Assembly (NCBI RefSeq): GCF_000153325.1
Contig: NZ_CH724141.1
Location: 913,850 to 977,849, forward strand
Direction of reading: 5' to 3'
DNA from: Photobacterium sp. SKA34
GTDB lineage: Bacteria; Pseudomonadota; Gammaproteobacteria; Enterobacterales; Vibrionaceae
Length of the DNA stretch: 64,000 nt
How positions within the stretch are numbered: the first letter of the stretch is position 1; each line of letters opens with the position of its first letter. The position numbers and the translations under genes were made by a program. Positions 17,968 to 27,959 of the stretch are shown piece after piece. Below the pieces are notes generated by a model. That model saw nothing but the letters and a program-made list of their open reading frames with translations. It was not told where the DNA came from and searched no databases.

Positions 17968-19440
17968 ATGGGTACAGATGTTGGTAATTTAGTTAAACTC
18001 ACCAATCTTATTGATCAAGAAAAAAGGAACGGGAGTAGTAAGTATATTTTGGTTGAAAGCTACCTCCTGAAGATCATTCAGAGTGGCGCTTTTCAAGATA
18101 ATGATAAATTGCCTTCAATACGAAGATTGAGTGCTGATCTGTGTGTAAGTAAAAATACCGTTATTCGAGCTTACCAAGAGTTGGAAGCACAAGGTTATGT
18201 GTACGCTTTACCAAAATCAGGTTATCGAGTGTCGGTTCGAACAAAATTAGATTCGATGTTGATGGAGCCGACATGTGTGGATTTAATTTCCATATGCAAA
18301 GATATTTTGAGCTATCCTGAATACAAAGAGTGCTTACCGTTAGGTTCTGCCCATCCGAATATTAATGCACCAGCCATTAAGAGTTTGTACGCTGAAATTG
18401 GCCGCCATAGCCGCCAGCAAGTCCACACATCAGGTCATTATCAACTTCCTCCTGGTAATAAATTATTGGTCAAACAACTGACTAAAATTACACAAGATTT
18501 AGGTATCTCTGCAAATACCGATGAGCTGCTTGTTACTCATGGCGCTCAGCAATCTATTAGCTTAGCCCTTAGAGCGATGACTCAAAGCGGTGATATCGTT
18601 GCGGTCGAATCCCCCTGCTACTTTGGCAATTTGTTGTTACTGGAGTCGTTAGGCTTAAAAGTTATAGAGATCCCGAGTTGTTCCCGAGACGGGATCAGTC
18701 CTGAAGCTCTTGAGCAAGCAATGAAAAATTGGGATATTAAAGTCATTATTGTCACTCCTAACTTTACCAACCCCACTGGGGCGGTAATGCCATTAAAATG
18801 TCGGCAAAAACTTCTTTCTATTTCTAGCAATATTCCAATTATTGAAGATGATGTTTTTGGCGCATTGGCACACGGAACGTCGTTACCGAGCTTATACAGT
18901 CTCGATATACAGAAACGGGTTATCTATGTAAATTCATTATCAAAAACCTTGGATTCTCGGTTACGTATTGGCTGGATATTAGCGGGACAATACCGTGAAA
19001 AAATAGAAAAATTTCTTTTATGTGACAACATGGGGTGCTTGAATTTGTTGCATTCGGGGGTGGCAACATTTTTAACATCCGGTAAATACCGTACTCATAC
19101 TTCAAAGATGATCCGCAATTACCAAAGCCAAGTTCAGTATTTCTGCCTGCTATTAAATCAGGTGTTAAGTAAATATAAAAATATGAAAAATCGTTATCAA
19201 ATCCACAAAACACAAGGCTCCTTCATACTCTGGATTCGGTTGCCTGAAGGTACTGATAGCTACGAACTTTATCGTGAGTGTAATCAACATAAAATCAGTA
19301 TCTTACCTGGTACTGTGTTTGGTTCACATAATCAATACAAACACTGCTTTCGAGTCAGTGTGGCGAATTTTAATTGTGATAACGACTGGTTGCCTGCGAT
19401 GGAAGTTTTTGGACACTTAATTTCTCAACATGTGAATTAA
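17968..19440 (+). CDS. MocR-family regulator (GntR HTH fused to aminotransferase fold)
   Basis: A PLP-dependent transcription factor of 490 residues from the ATG at 17968; a TTG at 17956 would add four. The N-terminal winged helix (about 25-95) has the GntR signature LPSIRRLSADLCVSKNTV. The remainder is a fold-type I aminotransferase with NPTGAVMP, the Asp in IIEDDVFG, and the PLP-binding lysine in SLSKTLDSRLR (Lys326). Such proteins sense PLP or an amino compound rather than acting as enzymes. It is divergent from the EamA exporter, which is its likely target. No operator repeat was confidently identified in the short intergenic space. Confidence 0.93.
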   Translation: MGTDVGNLVKLTNLIDQEKRNGSSKYILVESYLLKIIQSGAFQDNDKLPSIRRLSADLCVSKNTVIRAYQELEAQGYVYALPKSGYRVSVRTKLDSMLMEPTCVDLISICKDILSYPEYKECLPLGSAHPNINAPAIKSLYAEIGRHSRQQVHTSGHYQLPPGNKLLVKQLTKITQDLGISANTDELLVTHGAQQSISLALRAMTQSGDIVAVESPCYFGNLLLLESLGLKVIEIPSCSRDGISPEALEQAMKNWDIKVIIVTPNFTNPTGAVMPLKCRQKLLSISSNIPIIEDDVFGALAHGTSLPSLYSLDIQKRVIYVNSLSKTLDSRLRIGWILAGQYREKIEKFLLCDNMGCLNLLHSGVATFLTSGKYRTHTSKMIRNYQSQVQYFCLLLNQVLSKYKNMKNRYQIHKTQGSFILWIRLPEGTDSYELYRECNQHKISILPGTVFGSHNQYKHCFRVSVANFNCDNDWLPAMEVFGHLISQHVN

Positions 19441-19549
19441 CAGACATTAGAGATAGTCGTTGTTTCTGTTCGATAAAACATCAAATTGAGTGAGTGAATA
19501 ACTTTTTGATTGATAGATAAACAGTTGAAAGATTATTTGATGCTATTAC

Positions 19550-19578
19550 TTTACAGATAAAAAACAGCACTATATTAT
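19550..19578 (+). promoter_or_regulatory. Sigma-70 promoter of tRNA array 2
   Basis: TTTACA, 17 bp, TATTAT, then the same CGCCGCAC discriminator as array 1. The -35 to -10 spacer is unrelated to that of array 1, so the duplication boundary lies close to the transcription start. Confidence 0.87.
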
Positions 19579-19591
19579 ACGCCGCACTTAC

Positions 19592-19682
19592 GGAGAGATG
19601 GCTGAGTGGTTGAAAGCACCGGTCTTGAAAACCGGCATACGTTTATAGCGTATCTAGGGTTCAAATCCCTATCTCTCCGCCA
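19592..19682 (+). tRNA. tRNA-Ser (UGA), array 2
   Basis: Identical to the array 1 copy: 91 nt, anticodon TGA, encoded CCA. Confidence 0.96.
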
Positions 19683-19723
19683 TATTCTAGAGATTCGATG
19701 CTATCGGGTTTCGTTAAAGAATT

Positions 19724-19800
19724 GGAGCGGTAGTTCAGTTGGTTAGAATACCGGCCTGTCACGCCGGGGGTCGCGGGTTCGAGTCCCGTCCGCTCCGCCA
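19724..19800 (+). tRNA. tRNA-Asp (GUC), array 2
   Basis: Identical to the array 1 copy: 77 nt, anticodon GTC, encoded CCA. Confidence 0.96.
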
Positions 19801-19808
19801 ACATTTTG

Positions 19809-19828
19809 ATTTAACGCGTGCGTTAAAT
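19809..19828. repeat. Inter-tRNA hairpin, array 2
   Basis: Same ATTTAACGC / GCGTTAAAT inverted repeat as in array 1, between tRNA-Asp and tRNA-Thr. Confidence 0.6.
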
Positions 19829-19843
19829 AGACGAAATTTTAGT

Positions 19844-19919
<76 letters not shown>

Positions 19920-19928
19920 TTAAATTTC

Positions 19929-20013
19929 GGTGGGGTTCCCGAGTGGCCAAAGGGAGCAGATTGTAAATCTGCCGGCACTGCCTTCGAAGGTTCGAATCCT
20001 TCCCCCACCACCA
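19929..20013 (+). tRNA. tRNA-Tyr (GUA), array 2
   Basis: Identical to the array 1 copy: 85 nt, anticodon GTA, encoded CCA. Confidence 0.96.
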
Positions 20014-20020
20014 TTACAAT

Positions 20021-20093
20021 TCCTCCTTAGTTCAGTTGGTAGAACGGCGGACTGTTAATCCGTATGTCGCTGGTTCAAGTCCAGCAGGAGGAG
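20021..20093 (+). tRNA. tRNA-Asn (GUU), array 2, lacking encoded CCA
   Basis: Body identical to the array 1 copy up to the discriminator G, but the next bases are CAA instead of CCA. This copy would need CCA added by nucleotidyltransferase, unlike every other tRNA in the window. Confidence 0.92.
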
Positions 20094-20100
20094 CAAAATA

Positions 20101-20131
20101 AAAAAGCCCGCAAGAAATTGCGGGCTTTTTT
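20101..20131. terminator. Terminator of tRNA array 2
   Basis: Stem GCCCGCAA / TTGCGGGC with GAAA loop and T-run. It lies between the tRNA array and the convergent gene ending at 20143, and the preceding A-run lets it work both ways. Confidence 0.92.
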
Positions 20132-20142
20132 ACATGTAAAAT

Positions 20143-21963
20143 CTAGGCTTTTGTTAACAACTCATTGGGTGATAAAGGTCTATTAACTATTCTTAACTCA
20201 CTGACATAACCATATAAAGGATTATGTAATTTACTGTTAGAAAACGATGATCCCACAATCCAAGCTGCATCTTCTTTGATTGAAAGGCCATTACTTTTCT
20301 CAGTTGGATTACGCATTACTTTGTATCCATCAATGTACATAGTGGTGTGTTCGCCATCATTTATAATGGCGATATGGTACCACTTCATCAAATCGAGACT
20401 CCAAGACCACGCAGTGGTGGTATCTTGCTGTTGATTGTCCATGGTTTCCCATTGAACCTCATGAAGAGAAGAAATCGCCATGACAACGGCAGGATCTTCG
20501 CCAGCATCTTTAACAAAATCATTGAGGCTGGCTTGCTGACATAAAATTCCACCCCAACGTGATAAATCACTTTCCCAATCATCCGGTAACTGCAGGAAGG
20601 TTTCAATGGTATAACCTTGATCCCAGTTATTAGTACTGATTGCTGTTCCCAGCGTTGATAAGTATGCGCCAGTATCTTCTGCTTTATTACCTTTTAGTAG
20701 AACAGAGCCTGCTGTGTGCCCGTTTTCTGGTGCAGATTCTGAGTATTCAAAATACTCTTTCAGTGCACCAGTGTTGGCTTCTCTTGGCATCATTTTGAAA
20801 TGGCTACCGTTTCCTGAAAGATCCTGAAAAATAGAAGTGACACTGCCTTCGTCATCGACTTTCATCATGTTTTCTTGATCTAACTTCCAGTAACCCACTG
20901 TGCCGTCAATAAGGGCTGGCATGGGTGATAATTCCCCTTGATTTAAGTTACTAAAACGCTCTTCAAAATTCATGTCGAACTCGAAGTGGTTGGTCTCATT
21001 GGTTAACTCAGGTATATCAAACGGTGTTCGCTCATCGTCTGGAATCGCTTGAACCCAAGGGGAGAATGAGCGAATGACCAGTTGATTATTACTGTAATCA
21101 AAACCGACAGTACGGAGCATGCCATTGCCTCCCCAAAAGTCTGCTTGGTAATCGACCACCATCATTAGTACATCACGACCATAAGCATTTTTGGCGACCA
21201 TATTAGCCGCACCATGATGGTGACCATTCATGGTTAGGAAGATCTGGTCATTCTTATGAATAAAATCGATCCAGAACTCAAAGCCTTTTGATGTGATTAA
21301 TGGGCTTTTTCCATCACTATCAATATTCAGCAGTTGGTGGGTTGATAAAATGGCTGGGGTGTTAGGATATTGATCAAGTAAGTTTTGGGCCCAATCAAAC
21401 GTCGCTTCTGAAGGATTCCAATCGATCGCAAAAACTAAAAACTCGGTGTTATTGTGCGGCTCTTTGAAAAGATGACAACTATTGAAGCCACAGTCACTGA
21501 CTGCGATACATGTATTGACTTCAAAGATCTTATTCTCTGGGAAGTGATTTAAAAATGGTTCGTTGCTTGGGCGGTCAATGTCATAATGATCACCGTTTTC
21601 AAGATCGTGATTACCACATAAGAGAGAATAAGGTGTATTTTCTGATGCACCTAAGATATCCATTGCCTCACAGGCAACATCCCATTCTGCTGGTTCATCG
21701 TAATGCTCGACTAAATCACCAAGGTGAATAGTGAATGGGATATTTTCATCTTTCCAATTATCTGCGATCCATTGAGTTTGAGAAAAATAACGTTCAGGAC
21801 TATTTTCAGAATACTTTTGAGTGTCAGGTAAAACGGCTAATTTCCAGTTTTGATGAGCTTTCTTTTTATCATTGCCAGAACTGTCGTTTGATTTACATCC
21901 TGTTAAATATGTTGCAACCATAGTTGCGGCAACGCCTTTTAGGAATATTCTTCTGCTTATCAT
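20143..21963 (-). CDS. Tat-type lipoprotein metallophosphoesterase with C-terminal LamG-like domain
   Basis: Predicted exported calcineurin-like phosphoesterase. I use the ATG at 21963, giving 606 residues that open with a twin-arginine-like signal (SRRIFLKG) and a lipobox (YLTGC, Cys about 23). Metal-binding motifs follow in order: LPDTQ (Asp about 47), HLGDLVEH (about 80-87), GNHD (about 117-120), STHQ and GHHHG. After about residue 350 comes a concanavalin A/LamG-like domain (GYWKLDQ ... YTIETFLQLP ... YIDGYKVM), which usually binds carbohydrate. The pair of domains suggests a surface or periplasmic phosphatase or phosphodiesterase acting on a polymer. It stands alone on its strand. Substrate is unknown. 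Confidence 0.9.
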   Translation of the reverse strand: MISRRIFLKGVAATMVATYLTGCKSNDSSGNDKKKAHQNWKLAVLPDTQKYSENSPERYFSQTQWIADNWKDENIPFTIHLGDLVEHYDEPAEWDVACEAMDILGASENTPYSLLCGNHDLENGDHYDIDRPSNEPFLNHFPENKIFEVNTCIAVSDCGFNSCHLFKEPHNNTEFLVFAIDWNPSEATFDWAQNLLDQYPNTPAILSTHQLLNIDSDGKSPLITSKGFEFWIDFIHKNDQIFLTMNGHHHGAANMVAKNAYGRDVLMMVVDYQADFWGGNGMLRTVGFDYSNNQLVIRSFSPWVQAIPDDERTPFDIPELTNETNHFEFDMNFEERFSNLNQGELSPMPALIDGTVGYWKLDQENMMKVDDEGSVTSIFQDLSGNGSHFKMMPREANTGALKEYFEYSESAPENGHTAGSVLLKGNKAEDTGAYLSTLGTAISTNNWDQGYTIETFLQLPDDWESDLSRWGGILCQQASLNDFVKDAGEDPAVVMAISSLHEVQWETMDNQQQDTTTAWSWSLDLMKWYHIAIINDGEHTTMYIDGYKVMRNPTEKSNGLSIKEDAAWIVGSSFSNSKLHNPLYGYVSELRIVNRPLSPNELLTKA

Positions 21964-22081
21964 GCTTTTTAGTGCTACCTGTAATTTATAAAGGCACAAT
22001 ACTGGCAGGGTTATGTTGCATTTTTATTTACAAAATCTAACTGAAATTAAACTTATCAATATTAATGTAGTGTTCTTTTAC

Positions 22082-24964
22082 CTAAGGGTATTGCACTTTT
22101 TTAAAGCACATTAAAGTATTAAGGGATGGATCATGTGCCTGTAACAAATACTGTTTGCTATCTTTTAATCCTTTTTTTTCTAGCGCAGATATCCAATAAT
22201 CAATGCCTTGGAAGTTTCTCAACTCGGCTTGATTTTCTTGCCAACTAATATGTAATCCAGCATTAAAAACGGTATGGACTAAAGAGCAAAATGTACGTTG
22301 TTGATCGGTACCTGCATCGTGATCCCGTAAGATAAAATACCCTTCAGGCTTTAACACGCGATAAATTGAATCAATATAGCTATCGAGCTTTTCGGGCGGG
22401 CAGTGATGTAAACCTATATAACAGGTGATCAAATCTAAACTATTATCTTCAATGATATTATCAGGGATAGGCTCATAATCATCCAGCGCAAAAAACTCAC
22501 CAACCAATTTTATACTGCCGCGTTCGACAATCTCTGCTGGTGAGTTATCTGGGGCATTTTCATTAGAAATAAAAACTTTTCCTGATAGCTTCAACGCTTT
22601 CTTTAACCCATTAACATAGCGTCCTGTTGAGCCAATTTCTAAATAGCCATTAAGGTGCCTGCCTGTTGGTAGGATGGTTTGGGTTTGTTCTGTCATTTCT
22701 TTTTTTTGCTTTGCTAGCGCAGGAAGCGCAAATCGAATATCTGCAAGCGCTGGTTTGATATCTGGTAGTGAATACTGGATCTCATGATAGATTGCTTCAT
22801 CAGTATTTATGTACTGGCAAGCGTCCATTATAAGCTGGTGGAATAAATGCTCGGGGTAGAGGTGATAAATATTTTGTAAAAATAGATAGAATGCATCTCT
22901 TTGCTTGACGGTATTATAGATTTGGCGAAATTCAGAGGTATTTATTTCTTTTGGACTAAGCAACGTCGGATCATTGTTTTGGCGATAATATTTATCCCAT
23001 AAACAGTGACGAAAACGATAATCAGAATCCCATTTCGCTTTGAGTTCAAACAACTTAGTGGCATTAGGGTAGGCGCGATGAAATTGATCAAAACGCGCAT
23101 GGGGTTGATACGGTAAGTAATAACAGCCACCCGCATTTATCGCTGCTTCAATTAATTCTCTTGTCCAAATTGCCACTTTTTCTTGTTCTGCTTTACTTGC
23201 TCCTTGTTTGTAATAGAGCACAAAGGCAAAAACTTCTTCTCTTGCCCACGCGAGAATAGAGCCTGGATCTGGATGGGAGTGACGAATAGAAATATTCACA
23301 GTATTAACCGTATAACGGGTTAATATTTCTGTCATTCTTGGTGTGAATTGTTCAATATTTCCAACAGGAATAAAATACTCCTGTAGTACGTAAGTGGTTT
23401 CCGTCCGTGAGATCGGCTCGAGTTCTGCCACATAATAATTAGCTTCATCATTACGTGTTGTGATCTTGTTTCGCCAATAAAGGACTGGCTCGTAAATATA
23501 TTCCCGTAGCCAGTTACCAAAAGGAGCTTCAGTGATGGTCCAAAGCATATATTTTTCAGCTAAATAAAGTTTACGTGATTGCCTTGGGGCAACATTTACC
23601 GCTTGATCTGTACTGAACCAAGTGATGACTTGTACCCGATTAAACTCTGGTGGCAGCATATCAGCATTATGGAAAACTGCATCTGGGTCACCTTTGATAT
23701 TCTCGGCAAAAAAAGCGGGATATTCCGTTAACGGTATTTTCTTATGTAAACGTTTTATATGACTGTCGTTAGTGAGTGATAGCTCTGCTTCAACAATGAT
23801 CCCCAATGCGCCATAACCACCAATGGCGCCATAAAATAGTTCGCTATGTTGCGTGGGAGAAGCAATGACAGCTGTACCGTCATCTAATAATAATTTAATT
23901 TCATTAACAGAAAGAATGAGCGGACCAAGGCTAACATAACGTCCGTGACAATTGACACTCAATGAGCCACCTATGGTGAAGTTGGCATAGGTTTGCATGA
24001 TTTTTACCGCAAGGCCGTAGTCTTTAATCTTGGCTTGAATATCACGCCAACGAGCCCCTGCTTGAACACGAATAGTTTGTTTGTTTATATCTAGCTCAAG
24101 GATACGGTTGAGGCCACGCATATCAATATGTAACGTATCTGGATGTGCGGTTTGTCCGCCCATGCTATATCGTCCACCACCAATTGAAATAGGCTTGGAT
24201 GTCGATTGGAGCATTGTTTGTAATTGCTCGATCGTGCCAGGAATATATACATCATCAACACCAACGGAATAGAGCCGAGACACTTCTTTTATAATATTGG
24301 TATTGGTTGTTTGCGATGATGTGCTTGTTGGTAACACATAGCGGAGCCTTAATAATAAAGGTAAGCCATATTTCTGGCTTAATGCTTCTGAACCAGATTG
24401 TGATACTTGGTAAAAGCCATAACGCTGATAAAAACGGATGGCACCTTTATTACAAAAAGTGACGTCTAATTCAATACAGCGATAACCTTGCTGTTTTAAC
24501 TGATGGCAAAGATCATCGAGCAATGATGTACCAAGACCTTGTCCTCGAGCGTTTGAAAATATAGCAACATTGTTAATGTAAAACGCATCTTTAGAGGGTA
24601 GGGGAACATAGTTTGCTAATGCTTTTCGGACCGTAGTTAATATGCGCCATTTTAAATGAAGCGGGGAGGCAAAGAGCAGTTGTATCGCGCCTGTTAATTC
24701 TTGTTGTTGTAACTGCAGACGAGAGTATCCAAGTACCGCACCTTGGGTTATATCATTATGATTATAAAGCCACCCAAAACGATAACTAAATAGCCCTTGA
24801 GGTTGTACAACAAGTTTATGCAATACGCTCAGTGCGGTTTGTTTATCAACAAAGATGAAATTCATTAATTCATGCGAACTATAATAGATACAATTAACCA
24901 TTGTTTCTATATCGGCTTGTTGTGCATGTTTCAGTGTTGTCTGAGTTTTTTGTGGCGGACTCAT
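22082..24964 (-). CDS. Three-domain fusion: GNAT acetyltransferase, FAD-linked oxidase, SAM methyltransferase
   Basis: A 960-residue cytosolic protein that joins three enzymes usually found separately. Residues about 10-210 form a GNAT N-acetyltransferase, with acetyl-CoA loop ARGQGLG at 139-145 and the late motif GAIRFYQRYGFYQ. Residues about 225-690 form a VAO-type FAD oxidase. It starts with a PP-loop-like ISIGGGRYSMGGQT and continues with the aldonolactone-oxidase-like core (FTIGGSLSVNCHGRY, GAIGGYGALGII). Residues about 765-940 form a class I methyltransferase with YLEIGSTGRYVNG, LDLITCYIGLHHC and the post-motif VLKPEGYFILRDHD. No frameshift or linker break was seen, so one polypeptide is made. 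It has no operon partners. The product is unknown; tailoring of a small secondary metabolite is one possibility. Confidence 0.88.
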   Translation of the reverse strand: MSPPQKTQTTLKHAQQADIETMVNCIYYSSHELMNFIFVDKQTALSVLHKLVVQPQGLFSYRFGWLYNHNDITQGAVLGYSRLQLQQQELTGAIQLLFASPLHLKWRILTTVRKALANYVPLPSKDAFYINNVAIFSNARGQGLGTSLLDDLCHQLKQQGYRCIELDVTFCNKGAIRFYQRYGFYQVSQSGSEALSQKYGLPLLLRLRYVLPTSTSSQTTNTNIIKEVSRLYSVGVDDVYIPGTIEQLQTMLQSTSKPISIGGGRYSMGGQTAHPDTLHIDMRGLNRILELDINKQTIRVQAGARWRDIQAKIKDYGLAVKIMQTYANFTIGGSLSVNCHGRYVSLGPLILSVNEIKLLLDDGTAVIASPTQHSELFYGAIGGYGALGIIVEAELSLTNDSHIKRLHKKIPLTEYPAFFAENIKGDPDAVFHNADMLPPEFNRVQVITWFSTDQAVNVAPRQSRKLYLAEKYMLWTITEAPFGNWLREYIYEPVLYWRNKITTRNDEANYYVAELEPISRTETTYVLQEYFIPVGNIEQFTPRMTEILTRYTVNTVNISIRHSHPDPGSILAWAREEVFAFVLYYKQGASKAEQEKVAIWTRELIEAAINAGGCYYLPYQPHARFDQFHRAYPNATKLFELKAKWDSDYRFRHCLWDKYYRQNNDPTLLSPKEINTSEFRQIYNTVKQRDAFYLFLQNIYHLYPEHLFHQLIMDACQYINTDEAIYHEIQYSLPDIKPALADIRFALPALAKQKKEMTEQTQTILPTGRHLNGYLEIGSTGRYVNGLKKALKLSGKVFISNENAPDNSPAEIVERGSIKLVGEFFALDDYEPIPDNIIEDNSLDLITCYIGLHHCPPEKLDSYIDSIYRVLKPEGYFILRDHDAGTDQQRTFCSLVHTVFNAGLHISWQENQAELRNFQGIDYWISALEKKGLKDSKQYLLQAHDPSLNTLMCFKKVQYP

Positions 24965-25183
24965 AGAATTATTATTCCTGTATAAGCTAAATCAATCCAC
25001 TTGGCACTATAAATAAAGATAGTGTGAGCTTAACTATTTCGCTGCTCGTTTTTTGATATTGGGCTTTATTGTTTTTTTCTATTAAGACCATAGAATATGT
25101 TTATCTCGTCTCTTAACTGATGAACCAGTAAACACAAAATGGTATTATTGACGGCTGTTTTGCCTGTGACACTTGGATAACTA

Positions 25184-25744
25184 ATGAATTTTGACCGTAT
25201 TGTGTGTTTCGATCTCGAAATGTGTTGTTGGAATGATGGCCGCACATCTAGAACCGGTGAAATTATCGAAATTGGTGTGGCAGAGCTTGATCTCAACACC
25301 GGAAAAATCGTTCGTCGGGCACAACATTATGTGCGTCCTGCAAAAGATGAAATCTCACCGTTCTGTACAGAGTTAACAGGTATCAAGCCTGAGGTTGTGG
25401 AAAAAAATGGCAAGCCACTTTCTGTGATTTTAAAATCGATCGAACAAAAGTTTGGTGGTCGACATAAGATCTATGCAGCGTGGGGACATGATGATCGTAT
25501 TTTGAAAAAGGAATGTTTAGCTAAAGAGCTAAAAGTGCCTTTTCGTGAGTATTTAAATCTTGCTACCTTATTTAAATTACAGCGCCATGTTACTAATAAA
25601 CGATTAGGTCAACGTGCCGCAATGGAAATTGCTGGTGTTGAATGGGAAGGTCGTCAGCATTCGGGTTATGTAGATGCGTATAATCTTGCACGTTTAGCGG
25701 CAACCATGTTCTGTGAAAAAGACACAGATTCAACACAAGTATAG
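25184..25744 (+). CDS. DEDDh-family 3'-5' exonuclease
   Basis: A 186-residue RNase T/Eri-1-like exonuclease. The DEDDh residues are visible: FDLEM (Asp9 and Glu11), the middle Asp in AWGHDDRIL, and HSGYVDAYN supplying the catalytic His and final Asp. The closest recognised group is the KapD/3'hExo-like 'exonuclease' family, which trims RNA or DNA ends. It is a single gene closed by its own terminator, with uvrB following on the same strand after 244 bp. Whether it acts on RNA or DNA is not evident. Confidence 0.9.
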   Translation: MNFDRIVCFDLEMCCWNDGRTSRTGEIIEIGVAELDLNTGKIVRRAQHYVRPAKDEISPFCTELTGIKPEVVEKNGKPLSVILKSIEQKFGGRHKIYAAWGHDDRILKKECLAKELKVPFREYLNLATLFKLQRHVTNKRLGQRAAMEIAGVEWEGRQHSGYVDAYNLARLAATMFCEKDTDSTQV

Positions 25745-25770
25745 TGTTACTACCAATCGATTTGTTTAGT

Positions 25771-25798
25771 AAAGCCGACTGATAAAGTCGGCTTTTTT
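25771..25798 (+). terminator. rho-independent terminator after the exonuclease gene
   Basis: Stem AAGCCGACT / AGTCGGCTT with a five-base loop and T-run. Confidence 0.92.
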
Positions 25799-25988
25799 AT
25801 GTGTATGATGTAATTCGAGCAATGAAAGTGTAAGTGTTTATATTTCGTGATTCGGTGCCAATACTTGAAAAGATATTTGGATAACTAAAAGACTAATATT
25901 AGTTTGTAGCAAGGGATTAAGTGTTTAAACGGCAAAATATAATGCGTTATGTATACTGACAAAAGCCGCTCATTAAAAGGTAACTTTT

Positions 25989-27959
25989 ATGTCACATAAT
26001 ACGTTTATTTTGCATTCCGCTTATCCTCCATCAGGCGATCAACCTGAAGCTCTAGCTCGATTAATCGGTAATATTCAAGACGGTGTTACACACCAAACAT
26101 TGCAAGGGGTAACCGGCTCAGGGAAAACCTTCACGATGGCAAATATGATCCATCGTCTTCAGCGTCCTACTTTAATATTGGCTCATAACAAGACGCTTGC
26201 TGCACAGCTTTATAGTGAGATGAAACGTTTCTTTCCTGAAAATGCTGTCGAGTATTTTGTCTCTTATTACGATTACTACCAACCTGAAGTGTATATTCCT
26301 GGTAGCGATCGTTTTATTCGTAAAGATTCTGCGGTGAATCAACAATTGGAACGATTACGTTTGTCGACCACCAAATCGTTGATAGAACGTAAAGACGTTA
26401 TTGTAGTGGCATCAGTATCTGCTATTTATGGCTTAGGCGATCCAGCCCAATATCGCGCGGTACAAATTCCTTTATCGGTAGGTATGACAATCGACAGAGA
26501 AGACTTTATTCAACGTCTTGTCGCGCTGCAATATAGCCGTTGTGAACGAACGATTGAACGAGCAACTTTCCGTGTACACGGTGAAATCTTTGATATCTAT
26601 CCAGCAGATTCAGAATCAAAATCAGTACGTGTGGTGATGTTTGATGACACCATTGAGCAGCTCCAATGGCTTGATCCTATTACTGGGAAAGTGATGGGTG
26701 ACATTGACCATTATTTTGTTTCCCCAAAAACCTTGTATGCCGCTTCAAAAGACAAGTTACTCAAAGCAAGCATTGAAATTCAAAAAGAATTAGAAATGCG
26801 TGTCGCTGAATTAAATAATGAAAATCGTATTGTGGAAGCGGCGAGGCTGTATGAGCGCACGACACATGATATAGAAATGATGCAGCAGCTTGGATATTGC
26901 TCTGGATTAGAAAACTACTCATGTTATTTAAACGATCGCGATCCTACCTTGCCACCGACGACCTTATTAGATTATTTACCTGAAGATGGCTTACTGTTTA
27001 TTGATGAATCACATGTGATGATCCCGCAGATTTCAGCAATGTACCGCAGTGATGTGAGTCGTAAAGAGACATTAATTGATTATGGTTTTCGTTTGCCATC
27101 TGCGAAAAACAATCGCCCTTTAATGTTTAAAGAATTTGAGCAAATAAAACCACAAACCGTATTTGTCTCAGCCACTCCCGGTGATTATGAACTCAAAAAA
27201 TCCGATCAGCATGTTATTGAACAAATCATTCGTCCTACAGGTTTACTTGATCCTATTGTTGAAGTGCGTCCTTTAGCGACTCAAACAGATGATCTACTAA
27301 AAGAAATATCAGAACGTACGCAAAAAGATGAACGAGTACTGGTGACGACATTAACGAAAAAAAGTGCAGAGGCATTGTATGAGTTAATGTCAGAGCAAGG
27401 CATTAAGGTCAGCTATATTCACTCTGAAGTGAAAACCGAACAACGTGTTGAAATTATAGATGATTTACGTGCAGGTACTTTTGATGTTCTTATTGGGATA
27501 AACCTGTTGCGAGAAGGGTTAGATATTCCAGAAGCTTCATTGGTCGCAGTGTTAAATGCGGATCATGCGGGATTTTTGCGTTCAACACAGGCGTTGATTC
27601 AGATTATTGGTCGGGCCGCTCGTAATGCAAACGGTAAAGCGATTTTATATGCTGATAAAATAACGCCTGCAATGCAGCAAGCGATGACGGAATCACAGCA
27701 ACGCCGAGAGCGACAGGTGGAATATAATAAAGCACATAATATTACGCCAGCCTCTTCTCAACGTAAAAAAGCAGCGATAGATAATAATGAGCCCACACAA
27801 CATAGCATTGAGTTCTGTTCTAATCTATCTGAGTTATGCCAGCAAATTACGGCAACAGAAAAAGAACTCTTGGTGGCTTGTGATAAGAATGATGACATAC
27901 AAGTTGGTATTTTTAGAGAAAAACTCAATGAGTTATATCGTCAGTTCATATTTATGTAA
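25989..27959 (+). CDS. uvrB: UvrB-like excinuclease helicase subunit (divergent)
   Basis: UvrB receives damaged DNA from UvrA and recruits UvrC in nucleotide excision repair. The 656-residue product has Walker A GVTGSGKT (40-47), the beta-hairpin region [15 protein letters not shown], the DESH box, [17 protein letters not shown] and GRAARN, and a C-terminal UVR segment. It is slightly shorter than typical proteobacterial UvrB (about 670). It differs at normally constant places: the hairpin reads [14 protein letters not shown] where most have PSSDTFIEKDASVN. In Vibrionaceae the housekeeping uvrB is expected on chromosome I, so this may be a second, diverged paralogue. That cannot be tested from this window. 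A ribosome site (AAAGGT) precedes the ATG. Confidence 0.93.
   Translation: MSHNTFILHSAYPPSGDQPEALARLIGNIQDGVTHQTLQGVTGSGKTFTMANMIHRLQRPTLILAHNKTLAAQLYSEMKRFFPENAVEYFVSYYDYYQPEVYIPGSDRFIRKDSAVNQQLERLRLSTTKSLIERKDVIVVASVSAIYGLGDPAQYRAVQIPLSVGMTIDREDFIQRLVALQYSRCERTIERATFRVHGEIFDIYPADSESKSVRVVMFDDTIEQLQWLDPITGKVMGDIDHYFVSPKTLYAASKDKLLKASIEIQKELEMRVAELNNENRIVEAARLYERTTHDIEMMQQLGYCSGLENYSCYLNDRDPTLPPTTLLDYLPEDGLLFIDESHVMIPQISAMYRSDVSRKETLIDYGFRLPSAKNNRPLMFKEFEQIKPQTVFVSATPGDYELKKSDQHVIEQIIRPTGLLDPIVEVRPLATQTDDLLKEISERTQKDERVLVTTLTKKSAEALYELMSEQGIKVSYIHSEVKTEQRVEIIDDLRAGTFDVLIGINLLREGLDIPEASLVAVLNADHAGFLRSTQALIQIIGRAARNANGKAILYADKITPAMQQAMTESQQRRERQVEYNKAHNITPASSQRKKAAIDNNEPTQHSIEFCSNLSELCQQITATEKELLVACDKNDDIQVGIFREKLNELYRQFIFM

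Noticed and set aside
20131..20142. TTTACATGTAAA after tRNA array 2 as a parS2 site
   Set aside because: It lacks the central unspecified base of the consensus TTTACANTGTAAA, so arm spacing is wrong.
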